DNA of 64,000 nt from Fagopyrum homotropicum (lineage: Eukaryota; Streptophyta; Magnoliopsida; Caryophyllales; Polygonaceae). Made by a program: the position numbers and the translations under genes. The DNA lies in NCBI GenBank assembly GCA_033239125.1, contig BSWB01000003.1, forward strand, positions 37,897,001-37,961,000, in the 5' to 3' direction. A model generated the notes under the pieces. That model saw only the letters and a program-made list of their open reading frames with translations. It searched no databases and was not told the origin of the DNA. Shown here piece after piece: positions 1-10,485 of this stretch; within the stretch, counting starts at the first letter, position 1; the number at the start of each line of letters is the position of its first letter.

Positions 1-1994
1 GCAACCAACATCTCCTTCTCTTCTGTACAAGGCGTCCCGCTTAAGCCTTCCTTGAGCATGCCAGACTTCTCGCTCACCAACCTTCTGACGCCACCCTCTG
101 CTGCTTGAGAGATTGCCACACTACGAGCATCTGCATCCCTCGTGTGCAAGATCGTTCTCCTCTTCGCTAGTCACACAACAGACCAAGAGGTGAGCCATCT
201 GTCCTCCTCTAGTTCCCTCTTCTAGCCTCGAGTTTTGATGCCTATGTGCTGCAGGAGACCAGGATCTGCATCCGGATAGATCACCAACAAGAAGTACTGC
301 CCTTTTGTAACCCCTGTGCAGCAACTCTCTCACAACCCTACATGAACCATGTGAGAGTTAAGCCTTCCTTTTTCCCATAGTTGTGTGTGCAGAAATTTAT
401 CTAACTTTGAGTTATGGCCATCCTAGGAATCGAATTTGAGACCTTTAGCCATTCTGGACCTTACCTTGGACGCTGAAGGTGAGACTCAAACCTGAGACCT
501 TCTGCACTCTTAGTTTTGAATGTCCAGAAATAGTGATGAGCAAGCATGTTTGAACCTCTCTTTCGATATCTTAGACATGAAATCTACCGTTCAATTTTTA
601 GTATGTTATAGGCTGATATGCATAGAATGATGTATTAAAATTTGGAGCTTATCCAACGGTTAGATTTAGAGTTATAGAGGCTCAAAGTTGACTAGTTGTG
701 CAGATAGAAAACCTGCTCAGAATTGACAAAGTATAGAATGTGAGTTGGGAACCAACTTTGGAGAAATTTGTGGAGATGGTTGTTGGGAATTTTGGAGAGA
801 TCTCTGCCTCTATGGTTAGTATGCATGTCATAGACATCCTTGAGAATTAGTTCGGAATTTTTCCTTTTTTTTTCGGACTTTATATTTGGGGCCAAAGTCG
901 GATCCTAGTGACCTTTTCGAGTAGGCTAAGAAAACGTGTGATGTTCTAGTCTTGACCTAAACTCAACTTTAAGAGTTAGAATATGATAGTTAGTCCCAAG
1001 TAAGGATTTAAGTACATATTACAAGATTTTCAGAAGTTTCGGGACCAAGGGTAAAATAGTAATTTTACCATAAATTAGTATTGTAATCAATTTTGTTCTA
1101 ATAAGACCTACTATCTTAGAAGCCTTAGACTTCTAATCACCTAGGGAGTGTGCTGACACACTTGCCTCCTTTGACAGGCCACTGAATTCCTACAGTTACA
1201 TATCAATTTGCAAATTAGAGAGTCGAGATCTATTTCAGGTAAGTCCTTTGGGCTTACTTAGCTAGCTGTCAGATATGAGCGTGAATGATGATAGTGGTGT
1301 GTGAATGATGTGTGCATTAGTGTATTTCATAGTAATCATCGATCGACGTACATATTTGGCCTAAGAGTAACGGGCGGTAGCATTCTGCTCAGTTAGCCTG
1401 AGGGCGCTGGGGGTTTCCTTCGGGACTAGTCCATACTTGGTTTGCGGGGACGCCACCGGTGGAGGTGTGCCAAACCATCACCAGTTGGATAAGGAACGGG
1501 GGCGAGAATATTAAGATTTCTCGTGCTACAACTTCTAAAACCGGATAAAGTGAATCACATAAGTTATCAGATAATAACCGGATTGTGTGCCAGCATGTTG
1601 AGTGTTTATATTCTTCTTCTGTGTGTTTGTGCTAGTTATCTTTCTACTTATATTTGATTAGTTAGCTAACGGTTTATCCGTGTTATAGACTTTGTAGAGT
1701 TAAATAGTTGCAGAGAGATTCGGGACGGATGGTCAGCCGGGTCCACGTACTCATTAGATGGGGATGGGGGAGTCTTCCATACGGCATGCATGTTATGTAT
1801 CTATATATATATATGTTTGTAAGGCTGTCATATGTGTACATTCATACCATAAAGTTTTTATGTTTGGAAATTGTTTTAAATACATTTGTGCCTTGTTGTA
1901 AGATCCTAGTAAAGTTGTTGTTAAACCAAGGTCGGGACCCATTGTAAGGTCCTAACCAGTAGCTCCCCGAGTTCCAAAAATTTGGGGTGTTACA
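1..1994 (+). mobile_element. 3' part of a long gypsy-type LTR (TGT...ACA family)
   Basis: The last 300 bp, ending in GGGGTGTTACA at 1994, read as the reverse complement of the ends starting TGTAACACCCC at 16953, 24058 and 34682. Shared blocks include the text around GGGACCCATTGTAAGG and the ACCCGGCTGACCATCC type segment. The copy is in plus orientation and its 5' end lies outside the window. No tRNA-Met primer site follows position 1994, so this is a 3' LTR or a solo LTR, not a 5' LTR. It is clearly more diverged than the two LTRs of the 16953-27350 element. The short open frames in it are not conserved and look non-coding. Confidence 0.7.
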
Positions 1995-2484
1995 TAGCTT
2001 GAGCGAACATTCTTCTTAGTATGAGTTTCTGAGTCTTCTTACCTCGGGTGATAGCATTCCACTTGAGATACGTTAAAATTTTGTGCAAAAATGCTTTTTT
2101 ATCTCAAGTGGATTGTTACACTTAGGCCGAGCTCGATGCTCCACACTAGCTACGGTGAACTTTCTTGCTAGTTTTTTTTCTTAGGTCGAGTGACATGTCT
2201 TCTTAGGTTGAGTGAGTTGGCTTCTTACTTTGAGTGATGATGTTTTACTCAACTTTAATTGACATTTGAACTCAAGTTCTTCTTACTCTGAGTTTTACTT
2301 TCTTTTTAGCTCAAGTGAAGCTTCACTCGAGGTTCCTTCCTTGGGGCTTCCTTGATCATTTGCCTTCTTGTAAAGGGTAATGATTGGTTTCTTTTATCTT
2401 TGCTCCATAGATGATGATGATGATAGCTTGATGAGTGTTCCTTGGAATTTCTTGGGATATTCATTTATGCTCTATTTGAGACCT
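1995..2484. repeat. unclassified repeat with many ACTYRAGT-like short motifs
   Basis: There is no gene here. The stretch between the LTR end and the Athila-like element repeats short words around a degenerate palindrome: CACTTGAG, CTCAAGTG, GGTCGAGTG, GGTTGAGTG, ACTCAAC, CTCAAGTG and CACTCGAGG. They are often preceded by CTTCTTA. It may be the 3' untranslated part of another retroelement whose coding part is missing. It ends at the target site of the Athila-like element (GACCT at 2480-2484). Confidence 0.4.
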
Positions 2485-4237
2485 TGATAGCATGTATTAT
2501 AGTCTATATTTTGGGACTTGTTTAGACGTTTTATCTTCAATAATCTGCATGTATGGATGTATATTATGTGATTATATTGTTGTTTCATCTACCTTTACGG
2601 GAATCGAGGTCTACACCAAGTTTTGTTGTAATCGTAGGTAAAATGACACATTTTGGACTGAAATGGAGCTATGGAGCTAAGGAGTCATAGGAGCTACATT
2701 TGGAGTTTAAAAGAGAACTCAGGAAGCATGGAATTAATGAAGAAGATTTACTTTGGACTAGAATTGAGAGATTTCACATTCAGCTGAGATTCACCTCGGT
2801 CAGCTACAGTGCCACCTCGACCGAGGTGATCTTGAGGAGCGTCCCGACCGAGGCGAACACCCTGTCGCCGGCGAGATCATATCTTTTGGCTGAGATCTTT
2901 TATTTTTGGAAGGAAGATATGTTATATTTTTGGGCTGGATTTCTGGAAGGAAGATCTTATATTTGGGAGATTTATTTTAGGGATATAATATATTTTATAG
3001 GAAATTATCTTTTTAAGATATTATTATCTTTGGAAGATAATTATCCTATATAAAGGGTTGGATTTTCCACAATTCAACCATCTTCGATACACCCAATAAT
3101 CTGCGGATTAGGAAGATTTTCTGGAAGTTTGAAGGAAGGATTGAAGATCAATCATGGAAGATTCCTAGTTTTGAGATAGCATTTGAGGGAGTTTGTAAGA
3201 TTTTCTTAGATTCCCTTTGGTTTATTGTCTTGTTTGATTTGTGATTAAGGAACGTTGATTTGTGAATTATTTGATTCATTTATTGAAGCCTTGTTCATAA
3301 GGTTTTTGTGTTCAAATATTCATTCCCTTCTCATATATTCGATTATTGTTATCATGATGATGAGTGGCTAAATTTCTTGTGCGATTCTAGGGTGATTGGC
3401 TGAAAGTTGTGGGAAAGACGATAATAGAATGATCTTAATCCCAGTAGGACCCTGAAAGCTCGAGTCTTTAACCTTAACCCTAGAGTACCTCGCTTAGTCG
3501 ATGAACATCTCGGCCGGGGTGGAACTTGACTGACCGAGGTGACCTTTTCTGATCCGAAACTGAGAGTTAAGTGTTCTAGTTTGCCAAATCCTATTCTTAT
3601 TACACCTTTCATGGTTCAATGCAAGCCTAGGATGAGACTTACCCGGTGATTCCTTAGTTTGTTTAGCCAAGATCATAAGTGTAGGTAATAAAGGTTTATC
3701 CTTTATTGAGGTTTGAGTGTGCCTTCATCCCATCTTTGTGAGTTAGCCTGAGAGTTACCCGGTAAAGGTTGATTCTATTCCCTTAGGTGGTGTGTTGGTT
3801 TGAGATTATAGTTCTTTTCCTTAGTACCTTGAGACTTACCCGGTAATAGGAACTTTGGTTTGGGAAAGTGAGTAGTGAGACTTACTCGGTAATCTATTCC
3901 CACTTTAGAAGCACCTTCCCTTTGCAAAACCTCAGCTTTGTCCGCTTTATCTTAAGATCTTGAGTCGGAACCACAACTAGATGCTTTAATCCCTAGAATT
4001 TGCATTTTCCCCTTATTTGACCTTATTATCATCTTTGATTGCTTTAATCGCTTTTGTGGTTATTAGTTGCATTGACAACCTATATTTTCTTAGTTTCACC
4101 TAAGTCCCTGAGATCGACACCCCGGAATTCTTACTTTTTACTATAATTGATCTGTACACTGCGGGTTTGCATCCTTGTTTTAAGCATATTTCTTGGGATA
4201 TAAATTTAAAGCTTGCACACACCGTTTGGAGCGAACA
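2485..4237 (+). repeat. 5' LTR of the Athila-like element
   Basis: A 1753-bp direct repeat of 12492-14241, starting TGATAGCATG and ending GGAGCGAACA. It holds a TATATAAAG box at 3047-3055, the likely U3 promoter. The box is preceded by an AT-rich inverted repeat around 3004-3043. Two clusters of the CACCTCG/CGAGGTG motif lie at 2791-2858 and 3507-3543. Four copies of GAGACTTACCCGGTAA or close variants lie at about 3634, 3750, 3831 and 3877. Confidence 0.9.
3047..3055 (+). promoter_or_regulatory. TATA box of the Athila-like 5' LTR
   Basis: TATATAAAG lies within the LTR, followed by a pyrimidine- and A-rich leader. The 3' LTR copy at about 13051 reads TATATAACG. A TATA box here is what an LTR Pol II promoter would need. 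The function is inferred. Confidence 0.5.
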
Positions 4238-4243
4238 AGTTTT

Positions 4244-4261
4244 TGGCGCTATTGTCAAGGA
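4244..4261 (+). other. primer-binding site, tRNA-Asp type
   Basis: A few bases after the 5' LTR, the TTTTTGGCGC block resembles the Athila primer site complementary to the 3' end of tRNA-Asp. The second half (TATTGTCAAGGA) has several differences from the usual form, in line with the decay of this copy. Confidence 0.6.
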
Positions 4262-4452
4262 CTTGGTCTAGACCGAGCCGGTTGCGGTTGTCTTTCGGGG
4301 CAATTGCCCTTGTTGCTACTAACCACTCTACTTGAGTGCTTTCGTAGGTTCTTTTCCTTAGGTTTATGCGAAGAACCCGTGCTGGGAAGGAAATCGTTCC
4401 TTACGATCCCGAACCATAAAAGACATACAAACGACGCTTGAAAAAAGCTAAG

Positions 4453-5936
4453 ATGGCCAACCAAGACAATCGCGATCTTGAGGCCGAATTGAAGGCGGCG
4501 CTGGAGCAGCTGCACCTCAATAAGGAAGAATTACAGCGAGAAAGAGAGCAGACTCGCACCAGAACTGCAGAGATTGAAGCAGATATGGCCGATCTACGAG
4601 CCCGGATTCTGCATCGACCAGACCCTTGACCGAGGCATGCCCCAGTTCCAGTTGCCGCGGCCAAGATACATCCACCTCGGATGCTTGTCCGAGATGTTCT
4701 TTTTGCAGGAATTCCATAAACCCTAGGACGGAGGATGGACCCAAACCAGCAAGTGAGGCGTCCAGGAGTCAACCTAGGTGATCCAGCAGAGCATGATTAC
4801 GAACTTCGACCGCAAGTTCTATCCATGATCTGCCAATGCCAGTTTGGAGGTTTAGAGAAGGAGTCTCCGCATCAGCATTTGCAAAACTATGAGATCCTGA
4901 TGGAGACCTTGAGACCTTCAAGGCTAGAAAACAACAATTACAAGCTAAGGACTTTTTACTTTTCTTTGAAGGACAGGGCGCTTACTTGGTAACAATCTCT
5001 TCCTCCAGGAAAAATCAACACATGAGAAGAGATGACGACGGAGTTTTTAACAAAGTTCTTTCCCCCTCCAAAACCGCTGAAATGAGAGGGAAGATTAATG
5101 CATTCATCATGAAGGACAAGGAGAGTTTGTCCAAGTCATGGGAAAGATTCAAAGATGTTCTATTGGATTGCCCACATCATGGGATTCTAAAGATAGAGTT
5201 GTTGGAGATATACTTCAAGGGATTAGATGGAGCTACCCAATTCAATCTTCAACTACTTTCCGCCGGCACATTCATGGATATGCCGATAGACGAAGCTTCG
5301 GAGTTCATTGAGAAACAAGCTTTGCACATGGAGAAATATTCCCACCAAGGAGCCGAAAATGGAGTTAAGAGAGTTAATTTCTAGGAAGCTCCATCAAATG
5401 ATAATCAACTCATCTCCCTCAAGAACGATGTGAAGCAATTGAAAGACCTTTTGGTTGCTCACACAAAGAAGGAAGAAGGAGGATATCAAGGGAGAAACAA
5501 TAATCAAGGGTCCAGGAACAACAATTACAACAACAATAGAGGCTCCAACAGCAATAATTGGAGATCTAATCAACAAAATTCGGGTAACCCTTATTCTAAT
5601 TCAAATTCTAATAATTCTTTTAACCCCTCTTCTTCTTCTTCTACTCCATTGAAGAGCCAGGAGTCTGGATCAAGTTCGTCCCAGCCAGAGAAGAAAGATG
5701 CAGTGTTGGAGGCCATCTTGATCAAGCTCAACGCTATGGAGACGTCGATGACTTCATTTTCGAAGGCACAAAAAGGCTTAGACCAACAATTCTTTGATAA
5801 GGCGAATGAAGCGCCAAGAGATCCAAGGAATCTCCCAGCAAGGACAGAGAGCAACCCTAAAGGACAAATCATGGCAATAACGACGAGAAGTGGATTGAAA
5901 ACTGCAGATCCAGTACCTCGGTCGATGCCACTGTAG
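4453..5936 (+). pseudogene. gag: Athila-like gag, broken
   Basis: Gag packages the element RNA into cytoplasmic particles. The frame starts at the ATG at 4453 with an acidic, Glu/Arg-rich coiled-coil-like segment. It stops in frame at 4627 (TGA) and again near 4720, then reopens at 4735 with the retrotransposon Gag core (ALTW motif near 4974-4985). A frameshift near 4990 moves it to another frame. The rest of the core (SWERFKDVLLDCPHHG, near 5130-5180) and an Asn/Ser/Gly-rich tail run to 5936, interrupted by TAG at 5382. A zinc knuckle was not seen. Copies of the element's palindromic motif fall in the coding text at 4672-4696 and 5915-5955. Confidence 0.8.
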
Positions 5937-5974
5937 ACGAAGAACACCTCGGTCCAAGTACAAACGAGGAACAC

Positions 5975-7216
5975 TTGGTGGCGGTGCCACCCGAGGTGGA
6001 GTTCCAGAAAGCGACGGACAAATCTGAAGTTTATGTCCCACCTCCTGCATATAAACCACCACTTCCATTCCCTCAGTCAAGAGCTAGAGCACATCTAGAC
6101 AAGCACTTTGGTAAGTTTCTTGACTTGATGAATAAACTACATATTAACATCCCTTTCCTTGATGCTATTCTAGGGATGCCCGCCTATGGAAAGTTCTTAA
6201 AAGAAATTCTATCAAGAAAAAGGAAACTAGAAGATTTTGGAGAAGTAAGGATGACATCTAAATCCTCGGAGCTCATTCAAATCATGAAAAATAAGATGCC
6301 ACCCAAGTTGAGAGATCCCGGCTCATTTTGCATTCCCATTCAAGTTGGGGATGTAACTTGTGAGGCATTGTGTGATCTAGGAGCCAGCGTGAGCATCATC
6401 CCGCTGGAGCTATGTGTGAAGATTGGACTTGGAGAGCCCAAACCGGTGAAGATAAGGTTATACATGGCGGATCGCTCCATTACCCATCCCGTGGGCATTT
6501 TGGAAGACGTTCCGGTTAAGTTAGGTAACTTCTATTTACCTATAGAATTTCTTGTACTTGATATACCCGCAGATTATCCCGTTCCTATCATTCTCGGGAG
6601 ACCATTTCTAGGAACTTCGGGTTGCAATATGGATTGTAAGAACGCCAAGTTGAAATTCAACATTGGCGGAGATCAAGTAGAGTTTGCATTGCTTGCTGCA
6701 ATGAAAGGAGAGCCGCTGGAAGATGACATCTTCAACATCTATGATGAAGAAGAATCAAGAGAATTGGTGAGCTCTATCCTTATTAATGACCCTATTAAAA
6801 GAGTTATTAGTTTTAGCTTAATGGAGGAAGGTATAGATGCTTCTTGTGATGCAAATATACGGAGCTTAAAGGCATTGGAAGAAGATCCAGGAGCTAAGAT
6901 TGAGAAACTGATCCAGGAGAGGAGAAATTTGAATTTCGGTCCCAGTTCCAGTACCTCGACCGAGGCACTTTCTGGACCAAGCGATGTGTTCTTATCTGAA
7001 GAACATCTCGGTCACCCACCTCGGGCACCGACCGAGACAGCAAGCGAGATGCCTTCAACTGAGAACAACAACTTCTTACACCCTTTTCTGAGACTGATTT
7101 ACAGTTGGTGGAGCACTTGCTCCACCAAACTTCTGATAATAAAGAACCTTGGTATGCTGACATTGTTAACGTACGCTCAAAGGAAGAAATTCTTTAAGGA
7201 TGTACGCCACAACTAC
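5975..7216 (+). pseudogene. Athila-like retropepsin (protease) region with truncated pol
   Basis: An open frame of 414 codons. The first 100 residues carry the Athila-conserved segment before the protease (YKPPLPFPQS, then NIPFLDAILGMPAYGKFLKEIL). The aspartic protease motif DLGASVSIIP follows, with the catalytic Asp at residue 134 (6374-6376), and the flap-distal ILGRPFL motif at about 6592-6612. It would cleave the Gag-Pol polyprotein in the particle. Downstream, where the reverse transcriptase should begin, the frame runs through a motif cluster (6951-7040). It then reaches text that belongs just ahead of the integrase zinc finger (WYADIV, near 7150), with frameshifts at about 7085 and 7170. 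So RT and RNase H have been deleted. Confidence 0.85.
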
Positions 7217-7219
7217 TAG

Positions 7220-8341
7220 GATGAACCTCTACTGTTTAAGAGAGGTCTGGATGGGATGCTTCGACGATGCATTCCGGAAGATGAAGTTACTAGTGTTATA
7301 CGGCATTGCCACTCACTTCCTTGTGGAGGACATGCTAGCGCTTACAAAACGTGCGCTAAGGTATTACGTTCTGGGTTCTTTTGGCCTACATTATTTAAGG
7401 ATGTGCAAACGTTTGTTGTTTCTTGTGATGCATGCCAAAGAACAGGGAACTTATCTAGAAGGAACGAGATGCCACTCAACAATATCCAAAAGGTTGAGAT
7501 TTTTTATGTATGGGGAGTTGATTTCATGGGACCTTTCCCATCATCCGCAGGGAACCTCTACATTCTCCTAGCTGTCGATTATGTCTCTAGATGGCTGGAA
7601 GCCATTGCCTCCTTCACTAATGACGTCATGGTAGTTGTGAAGTTCTTCAATCGGACTATCTTTCCACGTTTTGGGACACCACGTATCATCATCAGCGATG
7701 GAGGGACACATTTCATCAACCGGAAGTTTAAGGCACTTCTATCAAAGTATAGGGTAACCCACAAGGTAGCAACCCCTTATCACCCTCAAACTAGTGGACA
7801 GGTCGAGATCTCGAATAGAGAAATCAAGGTAATTTTGGAGAAGACCGTCTTTAGGACGAGGAAGGATTGGTCCATGAAATTGGACGACGCTCTTTGGGCT
7901 TACAAGACCGCATTCAAGACTCCCATTGGTACCACCCCTTATAATTTGGTATATGGGAAGTCTTGCCATCTACCCGTTGAGTTAGAGCACAAGGTGTATT
8001 GGGCAATCAAGTGGTTGAATTTCGATATCAAGGAAGCCGGTGAGAAGAGGCTATTGGACATCAATGAGCTGGAAGAGTTGCGCTTGAATGCGTATGAGAA
8101 TGCCAAGATCTACAAGGAAATGACAAAGAAATGGCATAACAAGCATATCATTTCTAAGGAGTTCAAAGAAGGAGATTTAGTTCTACTCTTCAACTCCCTT
8201 ATGGTGCAGTTGAGATTTGGGGAGAAACAAGCGGAAGCTTCAAGGTCAATGGTCATAGGCTTAAGAAATACCAACCAGAAGCCCAGGTTGAGGAGATTGC
8301 ACCACTATATCTTGTTTAGGGATGTCGTACGGTCCAGCTAG
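7220..8341 (+). pseudogene. Athila-like integrase, partly decayed
   Basis: Integrase inserts element cDNA into the host genome. The frame runs from the TAG at 7217-7219, which replaces an expected Trp codon. It contains the N-terminal HHCC zinc finger (HCHSLPCGGH, then CDACQRTGN) and the catalytic core. The core shows the first Asp in WGVDFMGPF (near 7519), the second Asp in ISDGGTHF (near 7693) and the Glu in SGQVEISNREIK (near 7795). The C-terminal part is frameshifted from about 8185 and appears to have lost the GPF/Y block. The recognisable end of the protein (VNGHRLKKYQPE) lies in another frame at about 8245-8280. The copy is therefore unlikely to work. Confidence 0.85.
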
Positions 8342-9180
8342 CGACCTTAAATCAAGCGCTTCTTGGGAGGCAACCCAAGGTATTGCTTTCCTTTCCTAGT
8401 TTAGTTTTAGATAGTTTGCTTTTGCTTTGCTTTGTTTTGTTTTTGGCGTCCTAGACAGAAACCAGGTACTTTCTAAGGAAGGATTACAACTCAGGAGCAA
8501 CACTGGCAGGACAGAAGTTCGAGAAATTAAGAAGACGGAGTTTGACGAAGACACATCTCGGTTGTTGTCACAGCACCTCGACCGAGATGATTCTTGAGCA
8601 ACCAAGGCGACTAGGTCTGACAATCCATTCAGCCACCTCGGTCCGGTCGGGACCACCTCGACCGAGGTGACAGCAGAATCGGCGAGGGGTATAAAAGGAG
8701 AAACAATTTCTCTCTCTTCCCTCCCAACTTCTTTCTCGACCACGGCGCTCCTCCACCTCGTTTCTTCGATTCTCGATAGTTTTCCACGATTTTTTTCTCC
8801 GATCTTGCAAGGAAAAGCAAAAGGATCAGATTGCAAGCAAGAAACTGCAAGAAAAACGCCTCAAATCGACCTAATCCGGGGTAAATTGTCGGAAACCTAA
8901 CTCCTTCTCTCTTTACTGATTTTAGGGATTTGTGGCTTTGGTTGCTACGTTTTTGTGCTGAAAAGATTATAAGTACCCCATAGGAAATAATTGGCAGTGA
9001 ATTTGGGGGAAAAGAACTGAAAATTAGAGAGGAGAAATCGAACAACGCTTCGCCTCGGTCCAGTCGAGCTGTGTCTCGACCGAGGTGTTCTTCAGGCTGT
9101 TAGACCGACCGAGGTGCTTTCTTGTCAGAAATTATGATTCACAGATCTGATCTTCAACTTGTTTTGAGAGATACCCCAGT
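8342..9180 (+). other. spacer between pol and the Athila ORF1-like gene
   Basis: This stretch is non-coding. It is dense in the palindromic motif (8551-8590, 8634-8669, 9051-9117) and contains a TATAAAAG box at 8690 followed by a pyrimidine-rich leader. No conserved protein was seen on either strand. Confidence 0.5.
8690..8697 (+). promoter_or_regulatory. possible internal promoter TATA box
   Basis: GGGGTATAAAAGGAG is followed by a CT-rich stretch, the layout of a plant core promoter with a 5' leader. It lies about 490 bp before the Athila ORF1-like coding region and could have driven a separate transcript for it. Athila elements may alternatively express this ORF by splicing. Function is inferred. 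Confidence 0.35.
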
Positions 9181-10485
9181 GGTTCTTCCCCTTCCCCTTC
9201 CTCTAGACCTTCTATCCCGGTGATCCATGAGCGTCACCAGGATGATTTTGACCGTATATACGTGCGCCCTGTCATTGCCCCGCGCTTCTTAGATGTTCCG
9301 GCCTTCTAGTGCCTCCACGTGGTGGAGGACTTGAAGAAGATGATATCCATTGTGGGGCTGGAGCACTTTATGGAGATCCGAGCTCCAACCTACCTTGAGC
9401 CGACGATGGAGTTTCTGAGTTCTGTCACTCACATGCCTGAGAGGAACAACATCAAGTACCGGTTGCTGAACCGGAACTACATGGTTCCTGTGGATCAGTT
9501 CAGGGATATTTTTGGCTTCCCAACTCCTACAGTTCCCGACTTTCCTTCTCGAGCCGTAGCTCGACAATTCTAGGGGTAAATTGCCCATGTAGTAGAGCAT
9601 GCAGATAAATGGAGACCTGGAGACTCCAGGAAGCGCATCATATTCCATTTGGCTTTCCGTCTGGCCCATCGTATATTCATTGAGACCCTTCTGGCGCGTA
9701 CTGAGACGCCCCAGAAGATTAGATAGGGAGAGTTGCTGAATCTCTTCTGCATGGTGACTGGAGGAGTGTCTGACTTTGGGGCCATGTTAGCTGAGGATCT
9801 ACATCGGATCAAGGGCAAGGCGAAGGGAGATATTTGTTATGGAGGACTGGTGACTCATATCGCTACAGTTATGGGTCTTGACTTGATTGCATGTACACTG
9901 GTGGCGGCTGCAAAGCTGCTTGGACTTTAGGAGATGATCACGAGGAGGATACTGGTTCCTCGTGGCCTTACCACACCTTACGTGGCGATGCCTTGGGAGT
10001 AGACTGCCCCTTACGGCATCCCATATTCAGATCAGTTTACAGTCTTCGATCTATAGTACTGGTCTTCCGCGTGGTTGCCCTACATAGAGGATGCTAGAGA
10101 TGCTGCACCAGCTCAGGTGGTGGAGGAGTATGATGATGGCGGTGCTGCCATGGAGACAAGTACAATTACAGCCGGCCCTAGTGTGCTAGTTGTCGATTTA
10201 GACGACGAGGCTACAGAGGAGGAGGCAGCTGCAGCACCATCACGTCCTGCTAGGCGTAGAGTCCGTAGACAGAGAGATCCCGTAACTCACCGACGGATTG
10301 ACGAGCTGACGGACCAGATGATCGACTCTTACGCCGCCTTGTCAGCGGAGATGATGGAGCTAAGGGAGAGCCAGCACTACCAGCGCAGGATGATGGAGAT
10401 CCAGTTCTAGCATACCATGGGTTATCCATTTGACCCATCTCAGTATCCCTTCATCCCGTATCCACCACCAACAGATCAGGACTAG
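9181..10485 (+). pseudogene. Athila ORF1-like protein, eight in-frame stops
   Basis: One reading frame (9181 to TAG 10483-10485) stays in phase for 1.3 kb with no frameshift. It is cut by stops at 9307, 9571, 9577, 9724, 9928, 10000, 10054 and 10408, all TAG except TAA at 9577. Recognisable parts are a Ser/Pro-rich start, FMEIRAPTYLEPTMEFLSS (about 9370-9420), VPVDQFRDIFGFP (about 9487-9525), FRLAHRIFIETLLART (about 9655-9705), and an acidic segment followed by a basic/coiled-coil tail (10165-10410). This matches the layout of the plant ATHILA ORF-1 family found downstream of pol. Its function is unknown; some authors call it env-like, but I see no clear signal peptide or membrane anchor here. 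Confidence 0.7.

Noticed and set aside
415..520. tRNA-like B-box text (AATCGAATTTGAGACC, ACTCAAACCTGAGACC)
   Set aside because: No matching A box, acceptor stem or cloverleaf; this wording is common in plant retroelement DNA.
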